In this document: one piece after another, positions 37,655-50,824 of the stretch
How the letters are laid out: the number at the start of each line of letters is the position of its first letter
Numbering within the stretch: position 1 is the stretch's first letter
Assembly: GCF_030867145.1 (NCBI RefSeq)
Contig: NC_134433.1
Coordinates: 9,375,216-9,439,215, forward strand
Source of the DNA: Opisthocomus hoazin
Taxonomy: Eukaryota; Chordata; Aves; Opisthocomiformes; Opisthocomidae
Length of the DNA stretch: 64,000 nt
Direction of reading: 5' to 3'
The notes under the pieces: model-generated
The model's input: only the letters and a program-made list of their open reading frames with translations
Told to the model about the DNA's origin: nothing
Database searches by the model: none
Program-made: the position numbers and the translations under genes

Positions 37655-37790
37655 TCCAGCCCCTTGCAGTGCTGTCATCTCTAATCTTAGATCTGACTGC
37701 ATGCTCTTCAGGGCAAGGACTGTTTTAGCTGTTGTGAAGTACCTCGAACACCTACAGGGATAATTAAGTAATAAATAAGCATAATACAAT
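37655..37790 (+). repeat. MIR-like SINE 3' remnant
   Basis: It contains 'tcagggcaaggactgttttagctgttgtgaagtacctcgaacacctacaggg' then 'aagtaataaataagcataatac'. This is the MIR 3' tail of the amniote type, where the family has 'cagggcaaggactgtct' and a terminal AATA-rich end. Confidence 0.6.
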
Positions 37791-40700
37791 TCATCTGGCT
37801 TTAGCAAAATTGTCGTGGATACAAGTTGGAAGTTAGCCTAGTATTCATCATTCTGACTTTAGTGACATTATACCAATATCTAGTGTAACACAGCATAAAA
37901 TTAAATCCCTCAGTCCATTTGCCTGCAACCGCCCGCTGGATAGCACACCCAGGTTTGTATACTAGATTGAATCAGTGATCTGAAAATCTCACAGTAAGTT
38001 TTTTGACAAAAATCTTACATAATTTCAAAGGTTCATTGTGACAAAGACTTACCAAGTTCACTGGGTTAGGTCCTGTCTCGGTAAAGCTGTTCAGCATCTG
38101 CTTAACTTTAAGGAAGGAATCGTCCCATTGAAATCAACTTCATTGCTCACATACTTACATTTCAGAATATGGCTACTTGTTTTGCAGGATCAGTGCTCTA
38201 ATCCGAATTAGACAGCCAAATAAGCAGCAGTTTTGTCATTGAGTTCACTGCGCCCAGGATTCCATCCTGTGAATTTTGTGTCCTTTTTGGGAAGAATACT
38301 TACCTTTTCATCCAGCCATTTCATGAGTTTGTCCTAACAGTTCTGGTAACAGATGCTTTGTACTGTTTCTTTGGGAGTTTTGTTGTCTCTTATCTGGTAT
38401 ATCATCAATCATCATTATTATCATCAATTTGCTCCTTAGTTTCCTAGCTTGATCTGCAGGCATTTTCCAATAGTGCCTGTATTTTCCACATTGATCTTTG
38501 TCTTTTCACGGAATTTCTGTATTAAATGAATTCTTCCAAGCTGTTTTCAAATGACATGACATGTTAGGATAAAACCCACACAATACTGTGTGTTTGTAAT
38601 GTACATGTCCTGAGAGACCAGAACTCTCTCTGCTTACTCTATAAAACAAATCCACAGAGGAATTAAGGGAGACATACATCTTGGCTTTAAAGGTCTGCTT
38701 GCTTCTGCAACTGCCTCCAAATTATAGAAAGGCTCCAGACTGGAGAGGGGAGGGAGAAAAGGGGGGAATAACATACGGACTGAAAAAGAAAGGCTTGAAT
38801 TTAATTGCCCTAAAAATTTCAATCATTCAATCCGGTAATTAGAGAGCTGGCTGATTCAGAAGGCAATTTCATTTGGAAAAAAAAAAAAAAGAACCCAACA
38901 AGATAATTGATGCTAAGTGAATATTTTACCTGAAATATTAAATACCAAACTTAAGTCTGCCTCCAGGGCCTTTTCTGCTACCCCTTTTGATCTGTCTTTC
39001 TACTGCTTTGTATTTTCCTCTCACATGACTCAACAGAACAGGACACTCCTTCAGAGAATCAGATTGTCACAGGGACAGGTTTATTTGAACTCTCTATGCT
39101 GTGAAGGAGACAACATAATGATTTATTAGTAAAGAAAATAATAATAGGAAGTCTCCTGAGATCCAGCCTGTCTGCAAATCTCAGTGAGATTTTCCAGCGT
39201 TGAGTCTTTCTGTCTCTCTGGCCATAAGCAAGATTTGATGTCCTACCAAGGGTAACTTTCTTTATGAGCTTATCAAGTATAGGGTAGCAGCTTTCTTTAT
39301 GAACTTAACAATAGTTACCAGAATGTTTCATGTTTAATTCTGGACTCTCTGATGCTGTAAAATGATACTTAAAGGCAGATCTCTGCACTCATGCAGAGCA
39401 ATGTGGATGTCAGTGTCACAGGGGTCTGATTGCACAATCTCTTTGCAGGATGGAGAGCAGAGCTGTTTTATTGCACACTGTTCAGACGAAGTAACTGCTA
39501 ATTCTCTAATATTTAATAGCCTAATGAACAAGGACAGCATCTCTTACACGTCTTAAAGGAAAGTTGCATGCCTGGAAATTAAGTAGATATTAATTTATAC
39601 TACATTTATAGATGGAGAAGTGATAAAGAAAATGTATGTGACACACACTGGATTCTGGTATCACGTGCTGTTCTAACTGCTCATCCGTGCACATTTTTCA
39701 TAGAAAATGCTACTCTCTATTCCTGTTAGCAGTATTAAATTTTAATCTTAAAACACCTTTTTAAGTGAGAATCCACATAGACTACTGCTCAGGAAGACCA
39801 CATCAAATGTATTCAGGTGCCTTCACAACTTCCATCTTTGAGATTGATCATGAAAATGTTTCTGATCCATACAACATTCACTATCGTAAAAGATGCAGAT
39901 GACAGGACTTGGTGACAGTTCTTGTAGTGAGATGGAATGCCAGATGGGATGCCAAATGGAATGTGGCCTCTTCTCCTAGTTCAGTGGGGACATAATAAAG
40001 CCACTCATGCTGAAAATGTTACATAGGAAATGTATAATAAGTACCTTTGCAAGTATTCCAGCTATTGCAGACTGAGTTTTGAGACCGGCTTTGTACCACA
40101 ACATTACAATTCTGCACACAGATAATTTTTCTTCATGTCTTTGAGTGGCATGCCTTCAAAAGAAGACATGTGACTGTTACTCATATTTGGGAACTGAAAC
40201 CTTCCATGTCCTGCCAACAGGTAGGGACAATCCCCAAACTTTTAGGGGAGATGTATCCCAGCCTTCATACTGAAGGACTCCACTTTCTGTGCACTGGCCA
40301 GGCTCGATCTCTCTGGCTGATATCTAATTTGGTGCTGAGGGTAAAGACAAGGCCAGTCCTTATATAAAAATAGAATTCATGTGAGCTTCATCCTGGCTCT
40401 CTGCACTCTGGCAAAATGTACCATGCAGAATTGCCAACTGCTGCTGCTCTCTGGCCGTGTCATCTGCTTTCTCATTGCTATGTGCTCCTAACATCCTCTA
40501 AGTCATAGATGTTCATTTATTCTGCAGGTGGGGAATAGATATACTCCATCATTTATCCAAATGTGAATAGGAATTAAAAGCAAAGCAGCAAAATGAAGCA
40601 TTGTCTTGCAAGTCCTGGCAGGTGTGCAAACCATAGATCAGGAGTATAGACCAAGCAGCTCTCAGGCAGGCACTAAAGTGAGAACACCAGCTTATTCCAG

Positions 40701-42104
40701 AAAAGCCACTAGCAAGAACTACCAAGCTGAGGTGGATTTCAAGCCCTCCAGAGAAAATTAGCAACTTCCCTGGAACCACCCACTTTTCCTTAATCATCCT
40801 AAACTAATGAGGAGCTTCCCTTCTTTTCAGAGCCATGATGATTCCCTTTTCCTTTCTCCCTACAGTAGTTTCCTTAGCAGCTGATAAAATTCTTGATACA
40901 GAGGACAGGTTACACAGCGCTGCCCGGAAAACCCATTGGCTAGGCTTGGTCTGACTACTGTATTTTGGAGCCTGTCAGCAAGGCGAGTTTCAGGAAAGTT
41001 CGTCTTATGATCACTGTATATGGTGCACCTATAGCTCAGTACAGAAGAGCTATCACAGATACATCTTCAGAATTTTAAATAAATTAAACAGTTAAAATCC
41101 CACTGAGAATCTTCTCTCTCCATTGAGTGGAGACACATACACCTATTTGCAAACAGCCAGGGCTGCTGTAGCTGTTAATTATTAAGTTCTGCGCATTTGT
41201 TGTTCAGGACACTGAATCCAAAATTCCTTCTCCCCTTCTCTGACTTACCCCTCCCTCCCTGAGAATTCATAGCCACTATCTAATCTGACAAAAACTGTGT
41301 TCTCTTTTATACTTGGAGGTCACTTTATGTTAGTTACAGTGTGTTGCATTATGTCAAAAGGCATAGCACAACATAATGAAAAGCAGACTAATATAACTCA
41401 ACCTGACATCAATGACATAATACGATGTGGCTACTGAAAAATACACTGTTGTCATTGTTTTGTGTTTTCATCTGATACCTACTTGCTATTCCAGCATGGG
41501 ACATTTGTTGCAGAATTTGGAGAAGGTGGTTATGGACTGAGCATCCCTGATTCTGCTGTGGCTTCCATCATTTTTGCACTGAGATCACTTCATTGGCTTT
41601 GCCAGAGTTTCTCCTGATTTACTCTAGCAAGAATCAGACTCTAAAAAATCATCACATAAAATGCAATTACGTTAGGAAAGCCATCAAGTTGGAAAACACA
41701 CAGCTCCTGGGAGTAAGGAAATGACAACACTGTTAAAGTCCCTGTAACCTTAGCTCTGGCCTCTTGGGTAGTAAATGAGCCTATACTATTTTTCCTGCAG
41801 GATGTCATTTCATTTTGTAGAAGTGTGCAGCAAAGCAGCTGTTCAATACTTCTTTTAACTTCGTCACGTAGTCTGTGGTCCCATATCTCATTTGTTGTAC
41901 ATCTACCAAATCCTTTTGTGGGTTAGGTACTTTTCTTCTTCCGGTTTTTATTTGCTTTTGTATTGTTCTAATTACCACAGTATATGTGTATTTCAAAACC
42001 AAGGCTGAATCTCTCTTCCCAATACACCCGCAAGGTTGAAACACACAGTTATTCCTTTCTTGTTCCATAGACAGAGAGCAGAAGCACAAAACTGTATCTT
42101 ACTA

Positions 42105-42185
42105 TAGGCCCTATGGGAAGTCTGTCACAGGCAAGGCTAGAATGCAAGGCAGCAGAATCCCAGCCTTTTACATTAATTCTTTATT
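42105..42185 (-). repeat. MIR-like SINE remnant (antisense orientation)
   Basis: 'gtctgtcacaggcaaggctagaatgcaaggcagcagaatcccagcct' matches the reverse complement of the MIR tRNA-derived half ('gtcacacagcaagtcagtggcagagcc.. gaacccagg'). It is short and diverged. Confidence 0.45.
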
Positions 42186-44148
42186 TTTCATTGCCTGGCT
42201 ACTTTATACTGACCAATTACCCAGTGGAAAAAGCAGACATGAGCCTTATTTGTGAAAACCTCAAACAGTAATAATAAATTAAGTTGGAATGTTCTGGTGA
42301 TGTTATGAATCCCTGTGCAACAGCTCTGCCTTGTTCTCCATCCAACAGAGCCAAAACAGAACACACAACTGTAAGCAAGCTAATTGAGCTGATGGATTAT
42401 AATGAAATCTATTATAATTTCCACTGGAGTTTTATGGATGGAACAATCAAAAAACATCTGTAGCCACTTCTCCTGTCTAACACAGCCCATAGCATTTTAT
42501 GTATCAGTTGCTGTATCAAGACCATGTCTTCTGGTTGAGCTAGAACATACATTTAAACGCTGTTGTTGTTGTTATTAATATTATTATTATCATCTTATGC
42601 TGATAGTAGTTGGCCAAGCCAACTGAAGCCATGGCATCCTCAATGACAGAATTCAGCCTCCACTGACTTTGAGCCAGTCTGGTTAGTGGACTTGTCCTCA
42701 CTGTGCTGCACATTTGGAGGCACATGTGGAGTTTAGAATATCCTCCACATCCACCTTGGACTGCTGGCCACACCAGGGGTGTCATCTATACATGAATGAT
42801 TTGGGAGGCACTGGAAGTAGTGGGACAGGTCACAACATTTTTGCTGCAAGATAGGATTTGATGAGAAAGTAATTTGTTTCTGCTGATCGCACCTGTTTTT
42901 TTTCCAGTAGCAAGATACCCTGCTGAGAAGTTAGGATTTAACAAAGCAGAAGTCAGGAATTGAGAAAGGCTGGAGAAAATCTAGAGAGCTCTGGGAAAGC
43001 AGGTGAGGTTTAGACATCTGTTAACATTTTGGCCAAGTATCTTCACAGCAAGACAGGCTATATTCACTTCAAAATTTCAAAGAATGGAGGAACCAGCCAC
43101 CACTTGAAAAATGGTTCTCCACGTCAGAAATTTTTTCTCAGTATTTCTGTCTTTTATTTAGCTTTGGATGAGGTCTACTATGCCTTTTTCTGTTAGGTTA
43201 AAATTTACTTTTCTACATTAATGTGATGCATTTGCAATTTCTGTTTGTACACACATACACGCAGAATTTCTGAAAATGTTGGGAATATGTATGGCATGGA
43301 CCTTCCTAAAATTTCAGGATAAACAATTGGAACTCTTCACTTAAAATCTATTTCAGGATGCCCTAAATATAAGGTTCTGCCTCCTCTGTCAAAAGCCCAG
43401 CATAGTAAAAGCCAATTTTATTTACAGAAAATAATATCTGAATATTGACCCAGTGGTTAAATTCATGCCAGGTATTTGTGGTTTAACTGCAGATGAATCT
43501 CAGAGTGTTTGATCACATCATACTGAGGTTTGGAGCCACTTACTGCATTGCAGGCTACAACACACACGAGGGAATAGCAGGCAGGCAGCAGTACTAGCTC
43601 AGAGTACAGCACAGATTTTAGGTTATGCTATCCATCAGAGCACTAGAAAAAAGACTGCCAAATGAGGGACAATTAATGAATTTAAGAGCAGTGAAAAAAG
43701 CCGGCTGAAATAGTCACTTTTGAAATTTTGAGTATAGTAGCTTGGCATTGCTTTGCAGATGTTGAATGTAGGATATCGTATTAGGGCCATATTCCACCCG
43801 CACAGTAGCCGTAAAATTTAGGAACCGCAAAGGCATTTAACAACTCTTTGTAAATGTCATAAGTTCATAATTCAATCTTTGGCACGTTTCTAAAAAATCA
43901 TTATGGGAGAATCATCACATGGCATAATAACACACTCTCCTGTTTGTGCTAAAGAAACAACTCACAATCACAAATTGTCTTAAAATTATGAAAGGGAGTA
44001 CAGCACGTGAAAAAGGTGCCGTATTCTGGCCTCACAAACAACAGCATAAATCCATTGTCACCTCTTAAAATAAGTGGGATTGTCTCGGATTGACCATCAT
44101 GTGGCTGAAGACAAAATCTGGCCCAATATAATTTTTCTTTGTAACATC

Positions 44149-44209
44149 CATAGAATCATAGAATGGTTTGGGTTGGAAGGGAACTTTGGACATCATCTAG
44201 TCCAGAATG
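44149..44209 (-). mobile_element. CR1 LINE, 60-bp 3' stub
   Basis: 'catagaatcatagaatggtttgggttggaagggaactttggacatcatctagtcca' is the reverse complement of the extreme CR1 3' end, including the ATTCTATG tail. Similarity stops abruptly at about 44209, so this is a severely 5'-truncated insertion. Confidence 0.85.
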
Positions 44210-45634
44210 CTGGAACCTGTGGTTCCACTGTAGTCCAGGAGCTGTACGTGAAACATGCAGGAGAGTGGATTGTACTGACAGAGGAGGCTCAGTTCTTGTA
44301 ATGGGTGACAGCGCATCCTGCCAGTACAGGAAGTCAGGGTGGGACACAGCCTGGCCAGACAGCGAGCACCTGTGAGACAAGCTGAGCACATCATGTACCA
44401 ATGTTCTGAAACAGCCAAACACATTCACAATGACGGTTAAATGACATGAATCCTCGGACTGACTCCTTAGTTCCTAGATATTTTGGTGATTGTAGATAGA
44501 ACCTTACAGACCTGGGAGCCTAAGCCATGTCTGAAGCTCTCTGCTCCTGTCTTTGCCAGTCTGTGGTAATCTTTACTCTGAGCTGAGACTAATCGAGTTC
44601 TTTTAACTTCTGACCCCCCAAGCTATCCTCATTCTGTTGGATGAATTATACTGTTGTGACATGTCTTGACCTGCTGTTCGACTCAGTTAGCTAGCTAACC
44701 CATTTTACATTCCTGGCACTTCAAAACACAGACATTAGTTATGTATGCATGTAAGCCAACCCCAATATACTCAGAAAGGCAACACAAAATCCCATGGTAG
44801 TTTGGAAATACACAGTGCAGTCACTCAAACAGGAAGAAACGCAAATGCCACATTCAGAGATACTGTCATATTCCAATATACTCCACACAAGTACCCCAAA
44901 ATCATGAGTCAACACACCAAAAGCCATGCTTTAGAGGACACAAGTTTTGAAAAATAACAATAAATCTTAGGAATTGCATCTCAGGTGGGCTGAATCACTC
45001 CTTGAGGTACTAGTCTCCCTCCCTTGTCTGTGAAGGAAATGCCTCTTAACTTGAGCTTTTTGGTTTAAAAATATATGAAAGAAATCTGAATCCAACATCT
45101 TGGAAATACAGAGAGACTCTAAAGCACGAAATCTGATATCAAAGCGTAAGACCAGACAAAACTGAAATGCTCCGGGTGCATGGAGAGATGAACTTGTATA
45201 AGAACCAAATTTGCCCCACATTGAAACTTTTAGTAGAAGTCAGGACTAAGGCTTCTAGAAGCCAAAATCTCTCCTGAAAAGATGAACAGCAAAATTGCTC
45301 ATGGTACCTCCTTTGCTAGTTATTTGCAGGTCAGAGTATGCGTGTGGTGATACTGCTCTACAGGCTGTCTGTAGGCATGAAATGCTGTTCTCTGCTGAAG
45401 AAAACAAGAGCAGGAGAGAGCTGCTGCAGGCTTCTCCCTTCCGCTGAAACTCAGGCAGCTGCATGTCAGCTCAGGCCAGGTCCCTACAAAAGGGTGAAAC
45501 TAAGCATACAATCTATCCTCAAAATGAACTTGGGCCAGGCACTTCCGAGATGCTGCTCAGTGTAATCCTGGGTGGATGTCATGCACCACCTCTCCGAAAA
45601 AGTACAGAGCAATGCAGTGAGGAGGGAAAAAACA
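44210..45634. other. Intergenic between CR1 copies
   Basis: The part at 44210-44400, directly beside the CR1 stub, is more GC-rich than its surroundings and open in several frames, but I recognise no family. The rest is unique AT-rich DNA. No gene seen. Confidence 0.55.
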
Positions 45635-46260
45635 CTGCAAAATGCTGCCCAGGTGGCCAAGAAGGCCAACGCATCCTGGCTTGTAGCAGGAATAGTGTGG
45701 CCAGGAGGAACAGGGCAGTGATCCTCCCCCTGTACTTGGCACTGGTGAGGCCACACCTTGAGTACTGTGTTCAGTTTTGGGCCCCTCACTACAAGCAGAA
45801 TGTTGAGGTGCTGGAGTGTGACCAGAGAAGGGCAACGAAGCTGGTGCAGGGTCTAAAGAACAAGTCTGACGAGGAGCAGCTGAGGGAACTGGGATTGTTT
45901 AGTGTGGAAAAAAGGAGGCTCAGGGGAGACCTTATCACTCCCTACAACTACCTGAAACAAGGCTGGTGGGTGTCAGTCTCTTCTCCCAAATAACAAGCAA
46001 TAGAACAAGAGGAAATGGCCTCAAGTTGAGCAAGGGGAGGTTTAGATTGCATATTTGGAAAAATTTCTCCACCTAAAGGGTTGTCAAACATTAGAACAGG
46101 CTGCCCAGGCAAGTGGTTGAGTCACCATCCCTGGAGGTAGATGTGGTGCTCAGGGACATGGTTTCATGGTGGACTTGGCCATGCTAGGTTAATGGTTGGA
46201 CTTGATGATCTTGAAGTTCTTTTCCAACCTAAATGATTCTATTATTGTGTGATTCTATGA
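45635..46260 (+). mobile_element. CR1 LINE 3' fragment with ORF2 C-terminus
   Basis: The plus strand encodes the C-terminal part of CR1 ORF2 up to 45993, including LVRPHLEYCVQFWAPHYK, QRRATKL and LRELGLFSVEKRRLRGDL, typical of the region after the reverse transcriptase. The frame then shifts and stops. The 3' part runs to a tail 'gattctattattgtgtgattctatga' at 46260. Compared with intact CR1 copies, 'cctggaggtagatgtggtg' has lost about 14 bp. It is 5'-truncated and dead. The upstream limit is uncertain and could reach about 45590. Confidence 0.93.
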
Positions 46261-49200
46261 ATTTGAACTGGAGGATGCTTACGATTAATATCTGTGGCTC
46301 CCAGACAAACTTCAGCCTAACTTCCAGGAACAAATCACACATAGGCAGTAGTAGTGACTGCAGAGGTAGGGATACCATGACCTTCTACGGCAAGCCAAAA
46401 ACTTAACAAGCTCCTCAGAAGATGCAAGTAAGTAGTAGTCACTTTTTTCTACTTTTAATTTTCTTATGGGGAGTGAGTAATTCTCCCTCACCGATGACAG
46501 ACATTGAACTCCTGCTGTATTAGAAGGAAAAATGTGTACTAACCCAGGAAATTCTCAGCAAAAGATGCCATTCAGAACTCACAGATCACACGTATGTATC
46601 AGTCAGAGAGAGCACAGAAGGAAAGAAAGTCCCTCAGGAGAGATTCTGCTGTGAACTCCTACCCTAAGTTTTTTCTCAAGTATGCCAGGCAGAGGGAAAT
46701 CTAGTTTTCATTAATCTCATTAAGCCAGACAGACTTTTGCCTACTGAGCGTATACTTCAGTAAGGCAGGTAAATGCACAGTCTGTTTAGACCCTATTTTC
46801 ATCTGCTGTTTAATGTGTTTATATATGATCAAGTCCTCTTAAGTCATTCAGCTGTTGCAGTTGTGCACTGTGCAGAAACTCATGTAGATAAATGCTGGCT
46901 AATGAACAGAGGTCATTTCCATTTTGATATTTCTCAGTGTGACATGAAAACAGGTAATGTGCAGGGAGACGTTAGCTGCATGTCATTCTGTATTTTGCTT
47001 TTAGCATTTATAATTTTATTGTCTAAGCAAGCACATAAATATTCAAGGCTAGCAGAGGTGCAGGGAGAAGTAACGTTAGCAAATCCGGTCATCATTCCAC
47101 GCTTGCGGCTTAGTCCTGGACAGTTTGCCTGCTTCTTACCAGTAAGCTGACAGACCTTGGAAGATAAGGACTCCCTGAAGACAAACAAACTGTGGGTAGA
47201 TTATTCCTATGTTACCCTGCTCCAGCCTTTAGGTCAGGGAATGTGTTATGTATCCTGAGACTTCAGTAGGAGGTTTTGGATATTCAGGGGTTTTTTTAGT
47301 CAGCTCACTTATCTACTTGACAGAATGTACAATTTAAGTTTCTCCTGTATAAGACAGGATCTCTAGGTGTCCTGCAATGTCAAGAGCCTAAAAAAAACCC
47401 ACCCCAGAGCTCTTCAAGTATCTCTTTCCCCTTGTAAACCATGCTTGACTTCCTGATTTGTTGGAGGAAAAAGCCACCGAGTGTGTAGATGTCTTTTACC
47501 CCTCTGAGCCACAGTTCCTTTGAGAAATCCAACAGCGAAGGTGGATACAATTATTGTAAATAACGTTGGATAGAACCCAGAACAGATTAAGGTAGGAGGA
47601 TACAGCTCAACAAGAACAGAAGTGGTTTCTAATGAGAGAGGGAATATTTCACTCTCAGCACAGCTATTATTAAGTTCTACACATTAATTCAGCCAACAAG
47701 TCTTGAAGTAGTAGAATGAGCTTCTATTCACTAAAGTGGCAGGCACTTGCATGGCTGCCTTCATTTCAAGTCTTACAGTTCATACCCTTCTCAGTGAAGA
47801 AGTATATTATGAGCATCTAACAAGGTCTCAAAACTTGCACTGAAGGCAAATATTCCAGTCTAGTCCATTAAAAGCAGTACCTATTTCACTTTCAGTTTTA
47901 TTTTGATTATTTTCTCTATTTTTACTAGAGTTGTGGGACAGGAGTTATCTTATTGAAAAATAAGCTCTAATAATTCTAGCACAGGTGTGAACTCTTCAGC
48001 CCAGGGACACCCATTGTTCAATAGTTTCTTAATCCTTTCCCTACAGTTCTCCTGGAACTGTCCATTTGCCCTGAACAGTCCATTTTGTTGGTGAGCAATC
48101 AGCACATGAGCTGGTGTAATGGTTTACCTTAAAATCCTGAGGTCTTTCTCTGTCTTTCTTTAAATCCCTGCCTCTTCACTGTTCTTTAATTTTCTAGACA
48201 TTCCTGGCTTCTGCACAGGTGGAGGTCACTAGTCCTTCCAGCCAAAATGTGAATAACTTCCTTTTCTTCTTTCCCTACTGATGTCCTGCAAGAACTGCAG
48301 GGCAGGATTATTGCGCTGTTTATAAGCATCTCTTTTCACGCTGCTTCCCAGATCTAGAACTGACAGAAAAGGAAGAGAAGGAAGACAGGAAGGGTGAGGG
48401 GGATTATTTTCATGCTAACAGTAATATCCATGAGTAAGTTCTTTGGTGGTGGCACTCTAAGGCCTCCATCTCCATACGGGAACTTTGCTTTCCCAGACCA
48501 GCTAAAATCCTGAAAGTTTAGAGTTGAATCCGGTTACGGTTGCATTCAGGAGTTACTCTTTACATCAAATACAGCCTGAGTACTCAGTTCCCTAAAGGCT
48601 CTAACTATAAATCATGTATCCTTGGGATATCTCCCATATCACAGAAAAAGCAAAAATGCCCCACACTCCTTTTGCTGTGTATTTTTCTTGTCACTTGTCT
48701 TACACATACATTTGCAGCTCACTGTGGCAGGAACTGTTATTTGTTCTGTAGCTGTATGGCACCTAATACAATGGAATCTGAGCCCATGACCACATTTTCT
48801 AGGTGCTATTGCAAGGCTGAGAAATAAATAACTGAAATCGGCAGTACAAGATGCTTTTAGGCAGCATACTGCTGAAAATGAGAGCAAAATTCAGGGGAGG
48901 GCTGAGCGCCTGCAGTTCTCATTGACTCCAGCCCTGGCTGTGGTAGCTCAGCAGCTCTCAGCATCTCGGAGGATTTATTCTGCAGCATGTTTGCTTTTGC
49001 CTCCAGTGTGCAATGTGAGGAAGCCAGCAGTGTGACTGAAAACCGCAGCTCCCAGCCACTTCTCCCCTCAGTGTTGAGTGAGAGAGTGAAAGCTTGCAGA
49101 CTAGCCGTTACCTTTCTCATACCAGTGTCGCAGCGGGAGTAAAAACAAAACATGGAGCTGAATTTATTTCTAGCCAACGGAAATTTCATATTGGGGGTTA

Positions 49201-50824
49201 CAGGCGTCCTGTGCCTCTTAAAAGCAAGTAATAAAATGCAGCTCTCAATTACAAATTGTATTTACATTTTAAACCCCCATACGGTTTGGTGAGGTAGAGG
49301 GAGGTTTCAAATGCATTAGCAGCAGCACTGTGCCATGATTAGTTACAATTTTTTGCTCTTTGTAAGAGCAATTAATGCCTCCAACCTTTTTTTCTCTGTC
49401 TTGCAAACTAACGCTGTGGCTATGCCAGGTCAATAGCCAGCAGACAAGACACAACTCCTGCCTAACGCTATGAACCAAAACAAGAAAACGCATTGAAATA
49501 ACTATCTCTAAAAAGCCTCCTGTAATAAGATTCACACACTAAGTATAAATTCAGTGGCAATTGATTTTTTTATGTAGCTTCCTGGGCTAAACTTCTCAAA
49601 ACATACGGACATTCAACAGGAAAATGCAAAAACACTTGCAAATGTGCACAACTTCATCTTCCTGTGCTACGTCAGTCAAATTCCCTTCTCCCTGTCCTCA
49701 AGCAGGGATATAGGCAAAGCACTCATTGTCTGACGTGATGCACAGGTTTTATGTCTGGCCCTTGGCTTTTGCAGAGCCCATGTGTGCATCACTCAGTGCC
49801 AGCTGTTCTGGTGAAAGCATGTTTTCAGGTGCAGCTGTGAACAGAAATGGTCAAAGTTGCCTAGAAGGCCTCAAATATTTACATAGACTCTCTACTCAAC
49901 ATTTCAGAAAATCTGCTCTAGGTCACTGCTCTGACAATGTTTTTCCTCTTTAACCAGGGTAAGCATATACCAGAGACCAACTCTAAAGATTCTAAAGTCT
50001 ACCTACCATCTGATGTCATGAGCTGCCTTCTTAGAAGTCTGTATTAGCAACAATATCAAAGGTGTTTGCATATCAGGAGGTGTTCCATAGAAATAATCAG
50101 TAGGTCCTGTTCAGCTTTATTCAAAATCTGACATGGATCTGATAGAACAACCATACTCTGAGGTTTGTAGGAGCTCCTGATGTGAGTTTCCTCTCTATGT
50201 TCATAAGTGTATGGCCAAGTCACTGGTCTTGAATAATTATACTTATTTACGCCTAATGATACACAAGAGGTGTGTGTTTATTAGCTATGAAGTCAATCTG
50301 CAGTTCTACTGGGAATGGGTAAGGTCCCTGAAGGGAGCTAGTCTAGAAGCACAACCAGCAAGAAAAAATCAAAAGAAATGAGGATGAAACTCAGAAACAA
50401 TGCTGTGACATAGAGAACAGAGGGTTATCTCTTATTCCGTGGGGATTATTGACGGCAGGTAAGAAATAATAGGCTCAAACTGCAACATGGGAAATTTTAA
50501 GTTAGGTACCAGGAACAATTTCTGTCTGGAAGGACAGACAAGCAGAAGAAGATTGTCTAGAGAAGGTGTGGAATTTGAAGTGTTTTGCTAAACATTAGCT
50601 AGTCTGATTCTGCTTTGGTTGTAATGATGCTCACACTCAGGTATTGCTAACCAAGCCTGAGGCCTCAGAGGTGAGAGGTCGCTCCAGGCTGAAAGTCAGA
50701 GAACCAGTGCAATACTTTACAGGCATGTCTTTTCCTCATATTTATCTCCAACACAGTGGTGACAGCCATACGGGAAAAGGCTGGGCCAGATCCACTGGTA
50801 GTGTAAATCACCTTTAGAATCAGT
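46261..50824. other. Intergenic, no gene seen
   Basis: Mostly unique sequence with one MIR-like tail at 48735-48830. The open frames in this interval show no domain or codon pattern I recognise. Confidence 0.65.
48735..48830 (+). repeat. MIR-like SINE 3' remnant
   Basis: 'tgtagctgtatggcacctaatacaatggaatctgagcccatgacc' then 'tctaggtgctattgcaaggctgagaaataaata' follows the amniote MIR tail ('cagcacctagcacaatgg.. ctaggtgctaccgtaatacaaata'). Confidence 0.6.

Larger units (their letters stand above)
36802..44148. other. Intergenic, upstream of MYL10
   Basis: No exon recognised. Repeats seen are a MIR-like copy at 37655-37790, another (antisense) at about 42105-42185, an A run at about 38878-38891, an ATC/ATT-rich stretch at about 38400-38430 and a TTG/ATT stretch at about 42560-42595. 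Confidence 0.6.

Noticed and set aside
45463..45993. 176-codon open frame that might be called a gene
   Set aside because: Its second half is the C-terminus of CR1 ORF2 and it ends by frameshift; it is part of a dead LINE.
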